Below the pieces are notes generated by a model. That model did no database searches, was not told the origin of the DNA, and saw only the letters and a program-made list of their open reading frames with translations. This document shows, in pieces, positions 7,985-16,186 of a stretch of DNA of 55,586 bases. This stretch comes from a virus. The position numbers and the translations under genes are program-made. Position 1 is the stretch's first letter; each line of letters begins with the position of its first letter. The DNA lies in the IMG/VR virus record IMGVR_UViG_3300017917_005112, positions 1 through 55,586 of that record; one strand, written 5' to 3'.

Positions 7985-8758
7985 TTGTTAATTGAACATA
8001 TTTCCATTTCTCGTTCAGGTCTGTTTCATGAATGTCAGCAAAAATATAAATATAGATATCACTTAAAGGTAATATCTGATAAACCTGAAGCACCTTGGTT
8101 TGTTTATGGTAAATTTATTCACAGGGTTGCCGAATTATATGTAATAGACAAAGGTGCTACAGATATTTTTTCAATTGCGACAAATATTATAAATGAAAAT
8201 ATTGAATTTGAAGATATAGAAAAATTTAAAAAACTTGATAGCCACTACAAAAATAAAATAAAAACACATCTCATTAATGTTGAAAAAATATCAAAAAAAC
8301 TTGGATTTGAAGGTGAAGTAGAACATGAAGTTAAACTTGATCTTGATGAACCAAATCAAAAATTTCTTTTAGGATATATTGATAGATTGTTCTTCAAGGA
8401 TAATAAAGCTTTCATTCTTGACTACAAAACAACTAAAATTGGAATCTATAGAAAAACTAAAGAAACAATAAAAAAAGATTTACAACTTAGAGCATACGCA
8501 TACTATGTTCACAAAAAGTTTAATGTTCCTCCAGAGGATATTCACACAGCTCTTTATTATCTCGATGATTCAAAATTTATTTCTGCCAAGTATAACCTCC
8601 AAGAAATTTATGAAGCAAAAGACGAGTTAAAAAAAGATTACATTACAATAATGAACTTGCATGAAAATTCTGTTCATGGTAATGTAGGTTCCCATTGTAA
8701 AAGATGTGATTATGAAAATGTTTGTCCTTTTTATGCTTCTCAAAGGGCTTATTTGTAA
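7985..8758 (+). CDS. PD-(D/E)XK exonuclease with Fe-S cluster (Cas4/RecB family)
   Basis: 257 residues. Motifs in order: N-terminal Cys (FHECQQKYKYRY), GKFIHRVAE with the motif His, GYIDRLFF, FILDYKTTK with catalytic D-x-K, QLRAYAYYV (motif IV Gln), and a C-terminal cluster HCKRCDYENVCPFY. The four Cys positions match the 4Fe-4S cluster of Cas4 and AddB-type nucleases. The protein would degrade or trim DNA ends, probably in phage recombination or replication; there is no CRISPR array in the window, so adaptation is unlikely. The TTG start is chosen for GGAG 5 nt before it. The next gene overlaps by TAATG. Confidence 0.75.
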   Translation: MLIEHISISRSGLFHECQQKYKYRYHLKVISDKPEAPWFVYGKFIHRVAELYVIDKGATDIFSIATNIINENIEFEDIEKFKKLDSHYKNKIKTHLINVEKISKKLGFEGEVEHEVKLDLDEPNQKFLLGYIDRLFFKDNKAFILDYKTTKIGIYRKTKETIKKDLQLRAYAYYVHKKFNVPPEDIHTALYYLDDSKFISAKYNLQEIYEAKDELKKDYITIMNLHENSVHGNVGSHCKRCDYENVCPFYASQRAYL

Positions 8759-9141
8759 TGAAAATTTATAATCATCTTATTGTTTTAAGCAAAGATAATG
8801 TTAATGACCTTTTAGCTGGGAAAGATACTGAAGTTAATGGCTTTATGACTTGTGTAGATAAAGCATTCAAGAAAATAGTTTATAGCGATATTGAAGAAGT
8901 TATCTGTACTTACAAAATTCACTTTTCTATTTATAAAGAAAAAATTACTTATAATGATGAATTAATTGAAATTTTTTTAGATAATACAAATGATGAATTT
9001 TATGACTACCTATTGAATATGGCAAATGAAAAAGAAACAGAGCCAAATTACTATAATTTTAAGATTAAATCAGAAAAAGAAAATCATCATATTTCAATCA
9101 CAGTTATGGAAGTTTTTGAACAAAGTAAATTATTAAGTTAA
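8758..9141 (+). CDS. Hypothetical protein
   Basis: About 127 residues from the ATG in TAATG at 8758, coupled to the nuclease gene. It opens with MKIYNHLIVLSKDNV, has a Cys-containing middle (GFMTCVDKAFKKIV) and a charged C-terminal half. No family recognised. The stop overlaps the convergent fibre gene end (9138). Confidence 0.6.
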   Translation: MKIYNHLIVLSKDNVNDLLAGKDTEVNGFMTCVDKAFKKIVYSDIEEVICTYKIHFSIYKEKITYNDELIEIFLDNTNDEFYDYLLNMANEKETEPNYYNFKIKSEKENHHISITVMEVFEQSKLLS

Positions 9142-9665
9142 CAATTTTTCAATGTCATAGCGAATCTGACACTTACACTTTCTCCAGTATTAACAATTAA
9201 TGACTTATTCAAAGTTGCGCTGCTATAAAGCTGACCTGATGTACCTGAACTTACATTACATAAAAATAAATTGCTAACTGGCCCCCAGGAGTTTGTTGTA
9301 GCAGAAAATAAGGTTACATTACTACGCGCCTGGACAGTATTTGTTGATACTATTAAATTGAAACCTGTGGAACTTGAAACAGGTTGTCTTGCATATCCAA
9401 ATCCACTAGGTTCACCAACTAAACTGGCAAGAGTATCACTAATGCTTAATGTTGCTCTATTGTCAAGTCCTAGATAATAGTTTGCTGGAATATAAGTATT
9501 GTTTACTGGCCCACCAAGAAAAACTGATGATAAAATTCTTTCTTCACCCTCTAAATGTAGAATATTGTATATGTCGTTTTCTTTATAAAGAATATTGCCT
9601 GAAGAATCTAAATGTAATAATTCTTCAATTTTCATTATGCCGTGCCAAATTTTTGAGTCTTTCAT
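9138..9665 (-). CDS. Fibre-like virion protein
   Basis: 175 residues, or about 165 if the second ATG (9635) is used; neither has a clear ribosome site. The N-terminal segment DSSGNILYKENDIYNILHLE resembles a short module that tops several phage fibre proteins. The C-terminal two thirds are Ser/Thr/Asn/Gly-rich beta (PSGFGYARQPVSSSTGFNL, TLFSATTNSWGPVSN). Composition is unlike the Lys-rich neighbours and fits an external virion part such as a fibre tip or neck decoration. Confidence 0.6.
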   Translation of the reverse strand: MKDSKIWHGIMKIEELLHLDSSGNILYKENDIYNILHLEGEERILSSVFLGGPVNNTYIPANYYLGLDNRATLSISDTLASLVGEPSGFGYARQPVSSSTGFNLIVSTNTVQARSNVTLFSATTNSWGPVSNLFLCNVSSGTSGQLYSSATLNKSLIVNTGESVSVRFAMTLKNC

Positions 9666-9680
9666 ACAGTATATACAGTT

Positions 9681-9872
9681 ATGAAATTTAAAAACTGGAT
9701 AAAACTTAGAGAAATTGCAATAAATACTTGGCTTCCGCCAGAACTAGATTCATTTAAAAATACTATTAAATCAGGACAGAACACACCTTTGGAGGGTGTG
9801 TTCTCAACAGATGAATTACCTTTTACAAGCAGAAGGAAAATAAAAAAAATTAGCAAGAAAAATCATCAATAA
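9681..9872 (+). CDS. Small basic protein with tag-like N-terminus
   Basis: 63 residues beginning MKFKNWIKLREIA, which fits the F-x-x-W-I plus L-x-Glu tag described for the right half (candidate cleavage after KLRE). The C-terminus is very basic (SRRKIKKISKKNHQ), as expected of a DNA-associated internal head protein. A 9-bp hairpin (9779-9803) lies inside the frame. It ends exactly where the convergent acidic gene ends. Confidence 0.5.
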   Translation: MKFKNWIKLREIAINTWLPPELDSFKNTIKSGQNTPLEGVFSTDELPFTSRRKIKKISKKNHQ

Positions 9873-10193
9873 TTATTCATCATCATCATCTTCATCAAAA
9901 TCATCCTCTTCTTCTTCCCAATCTTCTTCTTCATCATCCCAACCTTCATCTTCGTCCTCGTCTTCCCATGACTCATCTTCATCCTCGTCTTCCCATGACT
10001 CATCTTCATCTTCCCATGACTCATCTTCTTCGTCTTCTTCGTCTTCTTCGTCTTCTTCGTCATCATCATAAGTTGAAACATTATAAATATAATCTTCGTC
10101 ATCATAATCATCTTCATCTGATTCTAAAATATCATCAACTTCTGGACGAGTAGCAAAAATTTGATCAACTAAATCTTCTTCAATTTCGTACAT
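9873..10193 (-). CDS. Extremely acidic repeat protein
   Basis: About 106 residues. From about residue 25 on, nearly every residue is Asp or Glu, with imperfect units DESWEDEDE and EEDEEDEE. ATG 10193 is chosen because GAGGT precedes it by 5 nt and it starts just after the stop of the peptidase gene. Highly acidic phage proteins can mimic DNA (Ocr, Gam types) or serve as scaffold; the low-complexity repeats here make a DNA-mimic or chaperone-like tail both possible, neither proven. Confidence 0.65.
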   Translation of the reverse strand: MYEIEEDLVDQIFATRPEVDDILESDEDDYDDEDYIYNVSTYDDDEEDEEDEEDEEDESWEDEDESWEDEDEDESWEDEDEDEGWDDEEEDWEEEEDDFDEDDDDE

Positions 10194-10195
10194 AT

Positions 10196-11776
10196 TTACC
10201 TCACTTGACATGCACTTGTGCGGGTATTAGCACACTTTATAGTATAGTTTGCTCCACAGAAATTTTTTACTGGCGTTTCAATTTTTTTTTGTTCTGGAGG
10301 ACAGCCATAAGGACCACCACAACCACAACCACTTATTCTGTATTTCCAACATTTATTATATTCTGGTTGGCCTGGTATAGTACAATTATTTACAAATCCA
10401 TCACATCTTACATATTGTCTTTCTAAAACACCTTCTTCATTAACTGTCCAAACTGTCCCCAACATATTTTTATCAATAATTAAATTCAATGCGTCAGTAG
10501 CACATTGAACTGAAGATGTCATATCAGAAATGTGAGGGCCAAATCCGAAACTATTATTTTTAAACTCTATATCATCCGAAGGTATTCTAATTTTTACACC
10601 TTCTAAACACTTATGTTTGTCTGTTTTTATAATGTCATCTACAGAAACTATATGATCGTAATTTCTAATAACAAAATTTTCATAATCATATTCATTAATC
10701 ATCATTCTGCAAGTATTATCTACGCAGGCATCAATATTCATGGACATTTGAAGTAGTTTTCTTGCATTTAAAACATTGTAAACATAAGTGGCATATTTTT
10801 GATTTGTTGCTAAAGCAATATTGTATAAAATTTTTGAAAAGCCAATAAAAAAGTTTGATGTTGCAGGAGTTTGTTGTGATGCTTTTAAAAATATGTTTCT
10901 TGTAAAATCTCTAGCAGCAATAAAAGCTTGTTTGTTTTTACCTTCTCCATTATATATTTCAGCAAAAATTCTGTATACTGCGCCACTTATAACTCTGCTG
11001 AAATTATGAGGTTCCTTAGTAAGAGTTTCAGGATTATCAGAATAGCTTGGAAGATTAACTGGATTAACATAACTTAAATCATTATCAACATTTCTTAAAT
11101 AACCTCCTAATCCTAAACTCATCCCAAACTGTTCGCCTATTTTGCTTGCTAAATTTGTTTCAAATAAGTTACCTTTAGTTTCACTTAAAATATAATTAAT
11201 TATTTCATCATGGTGAATTGAACACAAGAAAGCAAATATATCTCCAAAACCTTCATGAAATGCAAAGATTTCAACACTTACTGTATTCCAGAAATCAGGT
11301 CTTAAAAAATCTAGTACAGCATGACCTAGTTCATGACTAACAATATCTGCACTTGAAGCTGTGTAAATATTTGCTTTATTTGCAACAAAATAAAAGAATT
11401 GTAAAGACCTTCTGTCATAAAATGCATTTGCCATTTTTCCAGCTAATGGGAGTACACTTAAATAAGGTGCTGCTGCCCATTTTGTAATTTTAGAATCAGC
11501 AAATTTATTATAAACTTGCAATAAGTTAAAACCCAAAATAGCTTGGCAGTTTGAGGCTAGTCCTGCATTTGTTGTAAAGTTTGTATTTGGCCCCGTATAA
11601 CCATCAATTCTAAATAATGGAGTTGCCACATCAGTTACATTGATACTAGATGTTAGTGAAGGAGATGTTGGGTCATTAAGTAAATATGTAATTTTTTGAA
11701 CTACTTTAGTTGCTGGTGGTTTGCTTGGAGCCTTAGATACTAAATTTTTTGATCCGTTATTAAATTTTTTAGCCAT
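10196..11776 (-). CDS. Zinc metallopeptidase, gluzincin (M4/M36-like)
   Basis: 526 residues. Residues ~145-190 carry DIVSHELGHAVLDF (HExxH) and, ~20 residues on, IFAFHEGFGDIFAFL, whose E-x-F-x-D fits the third zinc ligand and the following Asp of M4/M36 peptidases. The C-terminal ~100 residues are Cys-rich (CGCGGPYGCPP and several paired Cys), suggesting a disulfide or metal-stabilised domain, odd for a cytosolic protein. No signal peptide is seen; the N-terminus is Lys/Ser/Pro-rich. AAGGAG lies 6 nt before the ATG. It is co-transcribed with the acidic gene. It could be a virion-associated protease acting on host surface proteins. Confidence 0.8.
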   Translation of the reverse strand: MAKKFNNGSKNLVSKAPSKPPATKVVQKITYLLNDPTSPSLTSSINVTDVATPLFRIDGYTGPNTNFTTNAGLASNCQAILGFNLLQVYNKFADSKITKWAAAPYLSVLPLAGKMANAFYDRRSLQFFYFVANKANIYTASSADIVSHELGHAVLDFLRPDFWNTVSVEIFAFHEGFGDIFAFLCSIHHDEIINYILSETKGNLFETNLASKIGEQFGMSLGLGGYLRNVDNDLSYVNPVNLPSYSDNPETLTKEPHNFSRVISGAVYRIFAEIYNGEGKNKQAFIAARDFTRNIFLKASQQTPATSNFFIGFSKILYNIALATNQKYATYVYNVLNARKLLQMSMNIDACVDNTCRMMINEYDYENFVIRNYDHIVSVDDIIKTDKHKCLEGVKIRIPSDDIEFKNNSFGFGPHISDMTSSVQCATDALNLIIDKNMLGTVWTVNEEGVLERQYVRCDGFVNNCTIPGQPEYNKCWKYRISGCGCGGPYGCPPEQKKIETPVKNFCGANYTIKCANTRTSACQVR

Positions 11777-11823
11777 ATTATCTCCTTATTCATTATTTAT
11801 TAATTGACATCAAGATTATAGAT

Positions 11824-12372
11824 ATGTTACTTAATTATTTTATGGAAACTGAAGATCAAATTAAATTGTTAAGACTTACTGAGGCTCAAAGTAATAATTA
11901 TTTTGGGCCAAACTCAAAATTTGTTTATATAGCAAAAGTATTAGGTCAAGAAATTATACAAGATAATTTTCCAGAAGATTCATCATTGCCTTCTTATGAT
12001 GATTTTTGGGAAGAAAATAATACAAATAGTGAGGAAACTAAGATAGGAGAATTTTCAGATGATCATTCAACTACTATAGTTGGTTATCAATATGATGGAC
12101 TAAGATTCGGAATACCTCTTGAAATCATATATAAAGAAAATGTTAATTCAGTTACAGTATATTGGCAAGGAAGAATTGTATATCAAGAGCAATATGAAGA
12201 ATTAGAAAGATATGTAAGTTTAAAAGAGTGGGAAAGTAAAATTGAGGATTTGTATAAAAAAACTGAATCAAAATTAAAAGCACTAAAAATGAATGCTGAA
12301 AAAACAAATGTTAAATCAAACACTGTTGATTATGAAGTTCAAAAAATAAGAGAAAAGTGGGGAATAAAATAA
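11824..12372 (+). CDS. Hypothetical protein
   Basis: 182 residues; a second in-frame ATG at 11842 (METEDQIK) is an alternative start and neither has a good ribosome site. The middle has an aromatic beta stretch (TTIVGYQYDGLRFGIPLEII, TVYWQGRIVYQEQYEE) and the C-terminus is a Lys/Glu-rich helix. No family recognised. Confidence 0.55.
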   Translation: MLLNYFMETEDQIKLLRLTEAQSNNYFGPNSKFVYIAKVLGQEIIQDNFPEDSSLPSYDDFWEENNTNSEETKIGEFSDDHSTTIVGYQYDGLRFGIPLEIIYKENVNSVTVYWQGRIVYQEQYEELERYVSLKEWESKIEDLYKKTESKLKALKMNAEKTNVKSNTVDYEVQKIREKWGIK

Positions 12373-12380
12373 ATTTGATC

Positions 12381-12408
12381 TTGTTTTATGTTTTGAGCAA
12401 ATTATAAT
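12381..12408 (+). promoter_or_regulatory. Sigma-70-like promoter
   Basis: TTGTTT, a 16-nt spacer and a perfect TATAAT (12403-12408) upstream of the gene at 12442. The -35 is weak. Confidence 0.45.
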
Positions 12409-12441
12409 TGAGTGGGTGACTTTTTCATACAGGAGGCATTT

Positions 12442-12768
12442 ATGAAAGTTTATGCTAGACAAGGCGACATTTTATTTAAAATAGTTGAAAAAATTCCTGA
12501 AAAACTCATAGCAAAAAGCGATTCAATCCTTGCCTATGGTGAAACAACAGGCCACTCACATAAGATCATGACACCAAGCATTAGTGAAATGTCAAGTTAT
12601 GTTGACGAACAAGGTGATATTTATATTCTTTCTGAAGAGCAAGACATTGTTATCGGACATGACGAACACGATTCAATCACTTTACCCAAGAATAAATGGA
12701 TTTGCGTAAGCCGACAAAGAGAGTATGATCCCCTTAGTGCCGAAAAACAAAGACTCGTAGCTGATTAA
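12442..12768 (+). CDS. GxTGHxH small protein family
   Basis: 108 residues starting MKVYARQGDILF; AGGAGG lies 6 nt before the ATG, which rules out an earlier in-frame GTG. The features LAYGETTGHSHKI, VIGHDEHDSITLPKNKW and CVSRQREYDPL are those of a small all-beta family I recall from bacteria and phages, where it can lie near DUF6745 genes; both occur in this window (DUF6745 at 16187). The two His pairs may bind metal. Biochemical function is unknown. It is followed after 13 bp by another small gene with a strong ribosome site, so this is a well-expressed two-gene unit. Confidence 0.65.
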   Translation: MKVYARQGDILFKIVEKIPEKLIAKSDSILAYGETTGHSHKIMTPSISEMSSYVDEQGDIYILSEEQDIVIGHDEHDSITLPKNKWICVSRQREYDPLSAEKQRLVAD

Positions 12769-12781
12769 GGAGGTACAAGTC

Positions 12782-13093
12782 ATGGCCAAAAAATACTTTT
12801 CTAGGGTTTCGCCTGAGAAGTGTTCTGGCAACAATATGTCTGCCGTGTTAAATGAATATATTGGTCAACCGATAGCAGTATTGTGTGCTAGGTTTAATTA
12901 TCGCGGTATTCTCTCTAAAGTTTGCGAAGATTGTATCATATTAGCACAAGCAAGAGCAGTTGAATCAAGTGGTGCTTCTAATTCAGATAGACCTAATAGC
13001 GAAGATACAATAGGTAGTAGTGTTGTTATTAGTTTAAATGCAGTAGAGTTAATTTACCAACCATTTTGGGCTTCAGCTCCATTAGATGATTAA
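12782..13093 (+). CDS. Sm/SH3-like small barrel protein
   Basis: 103 residues with AAGGAGG before the ATG. The core YIGQPIAVLCARFNYRGIL, then IILAQARAVE and a long loop, then VVISLNAVELIYQP, has the strand order of a small SH3/Sm-like barrel. I recall similar proteins as uncharacterised singletons next to the GxTGHxH family. A nucleic-acid or ribosome-related role is conceivable but unsupported. Ends at a bidirectional hairpin. Confidence 0.6.
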   Translation: MAKKYFSRVSPEKCSGNNMSAVLNEYIGQPIAVLCARFNYRGILSKVCEDCIILAQARAVESSGASNSDRPNSEDTIGSSVVISLNAVELIYQPFWASAPLDD

Positions 13094-13107
13094 TGTAATT
13101 TTTTATA

Positions 13108-13139
13108 ATAAGCCGTATTATTTGTTCAATACGGCTTAT
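13108..13139. terminator. Bidirectional hairpin between convergent genes
   Basis: Stem ATAAGCCGTATT / AATACGGCTTAT with an 8-nt loop between two convergent gene ends. T tracts on the exit sides are short, so strength is uncertain. Confidence 0.65.
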
Positions 13140-13140
13140 A

Positions 13141-13737
13141 TTACATCATTAATTTGAATTTATACTTTCCTTCATTTTTAATGTCAAAAATTTCAGGCCA
13201 AATTCTTTCCATACTCCAAGGTTCGTGCCCTAACCATCTATAACTATCTAAAATTCTTTTATAAAAATTTTTAGGTTTACTTTTTATATTTTTTATATTT
13301 ACTGCATACTGTGCGCCGTTTGCATAATGAAACCAGACTTTTGGAGTAGTAAAAAACTTATCATATACATCTTGATGGTAAACATGAACTTTGGCTGTAA
13401 ATTTTTGATTTTCTGTGAAGAATCTATCGGATAATGCATAACATCCTTCACCAAATTGTTTCATGTTAATGAAATTATAAGGAATGTTGTTTATTTTATA
13501 TAGAGTGTCTTTGCAATGGTCAAATGGATTACCTTGACAAAAAACAGTCCACTCCTTTAATTCATTGTAATTTTTAATTATATGATGAAGATATGTGTGT
13601 GCTTCTCTACCAATATTTTTTAAACGAATATATTTATAATTTGTATGATTTCCTTTGTTATAAATAGTAGTTTGATGTAACAAGTCTTTTGTCCAACCTA
13701 AATCTTCTCTGAATCTGGAAACAACAACCTCTACCAT
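13141..13737 (-). CDS. DUF3431 family protein (paralogue 1)
   Basis: 198 residues. It has the family landmarks VEVVVSRFREDLGWTK at the start, KNIGREAHTYLHHIIKNY, EWTVFCQGNPFDH and the end GHEPWSMERIWPEIFDI. DUF3431 proteins are uncharacterised but are predicted to be glycosyltransferase-like. The next gene upstream is a full-length paralogue of the same length; identity is concentrated at the motifs above. A TATAAATA box lies 10 nt upstream of the ATG (13747-13754), so it has its own promoter. Likely part of the sugar-modification set. Confidence 0.7.
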   Translation of the reverse strand: MVEVVVSRFREDLGWTKDLLHQTTIYNKGNHTNYKYIRLKNIGREAHTYLHHIIKNYNELKEWTVFCQGNPFDHCKDTLYKINNIPYNFINMKQFGEGCYALSDRFFTENQKFTAKVHVYHQDVYDKFFTTPKVWFHYANGAQYAVNIKNIKSKPKNFYKRILDSYRWLGHEPWSMERIWPEIFDIKNEGKYKFKLMM

Positions 13738-13746
13738 AATAAAATA

Positions 13747-13754
13747 TATTTATA
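13747..13754 (-). promoter_or_regulatory. T4-late-like TATAAATA box
   Basis: Perfect TATAAATA on the minus strand, 9 nt before the ATG at 13737. A T4-type late -10 element would place the transcript start close to the ATG. Confidence 0.5.
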
Positions 13755-13758
13755 ATTA

Positions 13759-14355
13759 TCAAATTAATTGTTTATATTTAAATTTACCTAGATTTCTAAT
13801 ATCAAAAATTTCTGGCCAAATTCTTTCAATGCTCCAAGGTTCATGATCATTCCATGAATATGAACTTAAAATTCTTTTATAAAAACTTAAAGGTTTTGCT
13901 TGTATGTTTGAAATATGAATTGCATATTGCGCACCACATGCAAAATGAAATCTACTTTTTGGTGTGCTAAAAAATTTTTTGTAGAAGTCTTGATGCCATA
14001 CATTAAGTCTTTGCACATCTTGTTGGGTTTCATTTAAATATCTATCTGCTATACCATAACATCCTTCACAGTATTTGTGTAAATTATCAAAACTTATTGG
14101 TATTTTGTTTAGTATTGATATTGCATTTTTACAATGGTCAAATGGATGACCTTGACAAAGTATTGTCCATTCTGGTAATTTGTTGTAATTTTCTATAATA
14201 TGAAAAAGATATGTTTGCGCTTCTCTTCCTATGTTTGGAAGGGATATACATGGAAAATTACAATCTGGGCCTTTATTATAAACTATAATTTTATGATTTA
14301 TTTCTTTTAACCAAGATATATCTTCTTTATATCTTGCAACTACAACCTCTACCAT
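13759..14355 (-). CDS. DUF3431 family protein (paralogue 2)
   Basis: 198 residues, same length and layout as the gene at 13141: VEVVVARYKEDISWLK, PNIGREAQTYLFHII, EWTILCQGHPFDHCK, then HEPWSIERIWPEIFDI. It has an extra conserved CEGCYGIADRY that also occurs in the partner as GEGCYALSDRF. The tandem pair arose by duplication and has diverged well, so both are probably used. Upstream is TAGTAAATATATAATT, a weak late-type box. Confidence 0.7.
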   Translation of the reverse strand: MVEVVVARYKEDISWLKEINHKIIVYNKGPDCNFPCISLPNIGREAQTYLFHIIENYNKLPEWTILCQGHPFDHCKNAISILNKIPISFDNLHKYCEGCYGIADRYLNETQQDVQRLNVWHQDFYKKFFSTPKSRFHFACGAQYAIHISNIQAKPLSFYKRILSSYSWNDHEPWSIERIWPEIFDIRNLGKFKYKQLI

Positions 14356-14453
14356 ATAATTATATATTTACTAAAATCTATAAAATCAGACTTGTTTTTC
14401 AAATCAAATTTATTATAATTTTTAATAAGTCTTTCTTTAAAAGATTTAAGTGT

Positions 14454-16175
14454 ATGTCAATAAAAAAACACTTCAGAAGACCCATGCCATCAGGTAAATC
14501 TTACTCTGATCGCTTGGAAAGAGAATTGTCGCTAATTAAAAAGTTCAACTTTGAAAATACATTTATACAAGTAAGAGAAATTTTAGATCTAGCTCCAGAA
14601 TTTAAACATATAACACGAGGATCTGCTGGATGTAGCCTTGTTGGATTTTTGTTAGGCATACATGACATGGACCCTGTTGCTAGAAATTTTGTTTTAAGTA
14701 GATTTATGCATGAAAATAGACCTGACTTGCCAGATATTGATTTAGACTTTGCATACAATCAAAGAGACGAAGTTATTGAAAGGGTAAAAAGAAAATATTA
14801 TGGCAGAGTAGCTAGAATCTCTAATCATGTTAATTTCAAAACATCTTCTTCTGTAAGGCAATCGTTAAGAGAACATGGATATAGAAAATTTTTGCCTAAA
14901 TATTTTGATTTGCAAGAAATAGCAGGATCTAGATATGATTCAATTATTGAAAGAGCAAAACAAATTGATGGAACATTTAAAAATTTTTCTTTGCATTGTG
15001 GGGGAATAGTAATTTTTCCTGACAAAATACCTGACGAATTTAAATTGAAAGATGATCAGATAATTTTAAACAAAGACCAAATTGAACAAAAAGGTTTGTT
15101 TAAGATTGATTTGCTTTGTAATAGAGCTATGGCACAATTTAATGAATTATCCAACCGTGACATTTTAGATTATTCTTATCAAGATTTATCTACTTCAAAA
15201 TTATTTCAAAGTGGTAATTCTTGGGGAGTTACATTTGCTGAAAGTCCTGCACAAAGAAAACTACACGCAGACATTTTGCCAAGAAACAGAGATGATATTA
15301 TATTTAGTTTAGCTTTAATAAGACCTTTACCATCAGCGGACGGACGAAGATTAAGAGTTTTAGATCAGTTTAACGCTCATAGAAATCATCGTGGTCATCT
15401 GGTATATGATGATGATGGAATTATGTTTATTCAAGATTTATTAAAGTGTACAGAAAGTGAAGCTGAACTATACAGGAAGGCTTTTGGAAAGAAAAACCAG
15501 GACAAAATATTGGAATTTGCAAAAAAAATTGAAAATCATCCAGAACAAGACAAAATTTTAAAAGAATTAGGATATTTTAGTCTTTATAGTTTTTGTCATG
15601 CACACGCTTCTAGTTATGGAAATTTAGTTTGGGCTTTAGCTTTTGAAAAAACAAGACAGCCAAAGAAGTTTTGGTTGGCAGCTTTAAATCATGCTCAAAG
15701 TCAGTATAATAGTTGGGTTCATATTCAAGAAGCTAAGTATGCTGGTCTTAAATTTGCTTGTTTTGGCAAAGGCCCGTGGAAATTGATAGGTGATGAGTTA
15801 CATCCAAATTCTCCAGAACCATTTTTAGATGGATGGAATCAATTCAAACATAGAGGTTATTGGACTAGTCAAAGATTTATGCCAGGTATGTATCTTGAAG
15901 ATGATGGATATAAAGTTAAATTCAAAGGATTGATAGCTACTGGTAGACATCATACAGTAGATGGAAAAGAAATAACTTTTGTCACAATAGGAACAGGATG
16001 GAAACAATATATTGATTTAATCATACCAGGCTTGCATGAATTTGACAAATTTGATATTGTTTCTGGAATTGGCAATTGGTCGAAGAAAAATTCTTTGGCA
16101 GTCAATAGTTTTTGTTTTTCAAATATAAAATATGAAACTGGACAAAGATTTTTGTTTGACACACACTCAAGTTGA
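14454..16175 (+). CDS. Compact family-C DNA polymerase (DnaE/PolC-like, no PHP domain)
   Basis: 573 residues from ATG 14454. The palm has TRGSAGCSLVGFLLGI (bacterial 'GRGSAAGSLVAYLLGI'), LPDIDLDF with two catalytic Asp, and LFKIDLLCNRAMAQF with the third. The fingers carry FGKKNQDKILEF and YSFCHAHASSYGNLVWA, matching the DnaE 'SFNKSHAAAYA' helix. A C-terminal segment (VKFKGLIATGRHH...ITFVTIG) looks like the OB fold. The N-terminal PHP domain (~270 residues) is absent and the whole is half the usual ~1,160 residues; no 3'-5' exonuclease is visible. An upstream in-frame ATG (14334) would add 40 atypical residues inside the divergent gene. It would be the replicative polymerase or a specialised one. 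Confidence 0.8.
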   Translation: MSIKKHFRRPMPSGKSYSDRLERELSLIKKFNFENTFIQVREILDLAPEFKHITRGSAGCSLVGFLLGIHDMDPVARNFVLSRFMHENRPDLPDIDLDFAYNQRDEVIERVKRKYYGRVARISNHVNFKTSSSVRQSLREHGYRKFLPKYFDLQEIAGSRYDSIIERAKQIDGTFKNFSLHCGGIVIFPDKIPDEFKLKDDQIILNKDQIEQKGLFKIDLLCNRAMAQFNELSNRDILDYSYQDLSTSKLFQSGNSWGVTFAESPAQRKLHADILPRNRDDIIFSLALIRPLPSADGRRLRVLDQFNAHRNHRGHLVYDDDGIMFIQDLLKCTESEAELYRKAFGKKNQDKILEFAKKIENHPEQDKILKELGYFSLYSFCHAHASSYGNLVWALAFEKTRQPKKFWLAALNHAQSQYNSWVHIQEAKYAGLKFACFGKGPWKLIGDELHPNSPEPFLDGWNQFKHRGYWTSQRFMPGMYLEDDGYKVKFKGLIATGRHHTVDGKEITFVTIGTGWKQYIDLIIPGLHEFDKFDIVSGIGNWSKKNSLAVNSFCFSNIKYETGQRFLFDTHSS

Positions 16176-16186
16176 AAGGGCAGGAG

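Noticed and set aside
9779-9803. Hairpin GAACACACC / GGTGTGTTC as a terminator
   Set aside because: It lies inside the small tagged gene and has no T run after it.
14334-14453. Earlier start for the polymerase
   Set aside because: The extra 40 residues (YNYIFTKIYKIRLVFQIK...) are atypical and overlap the divergent gene.
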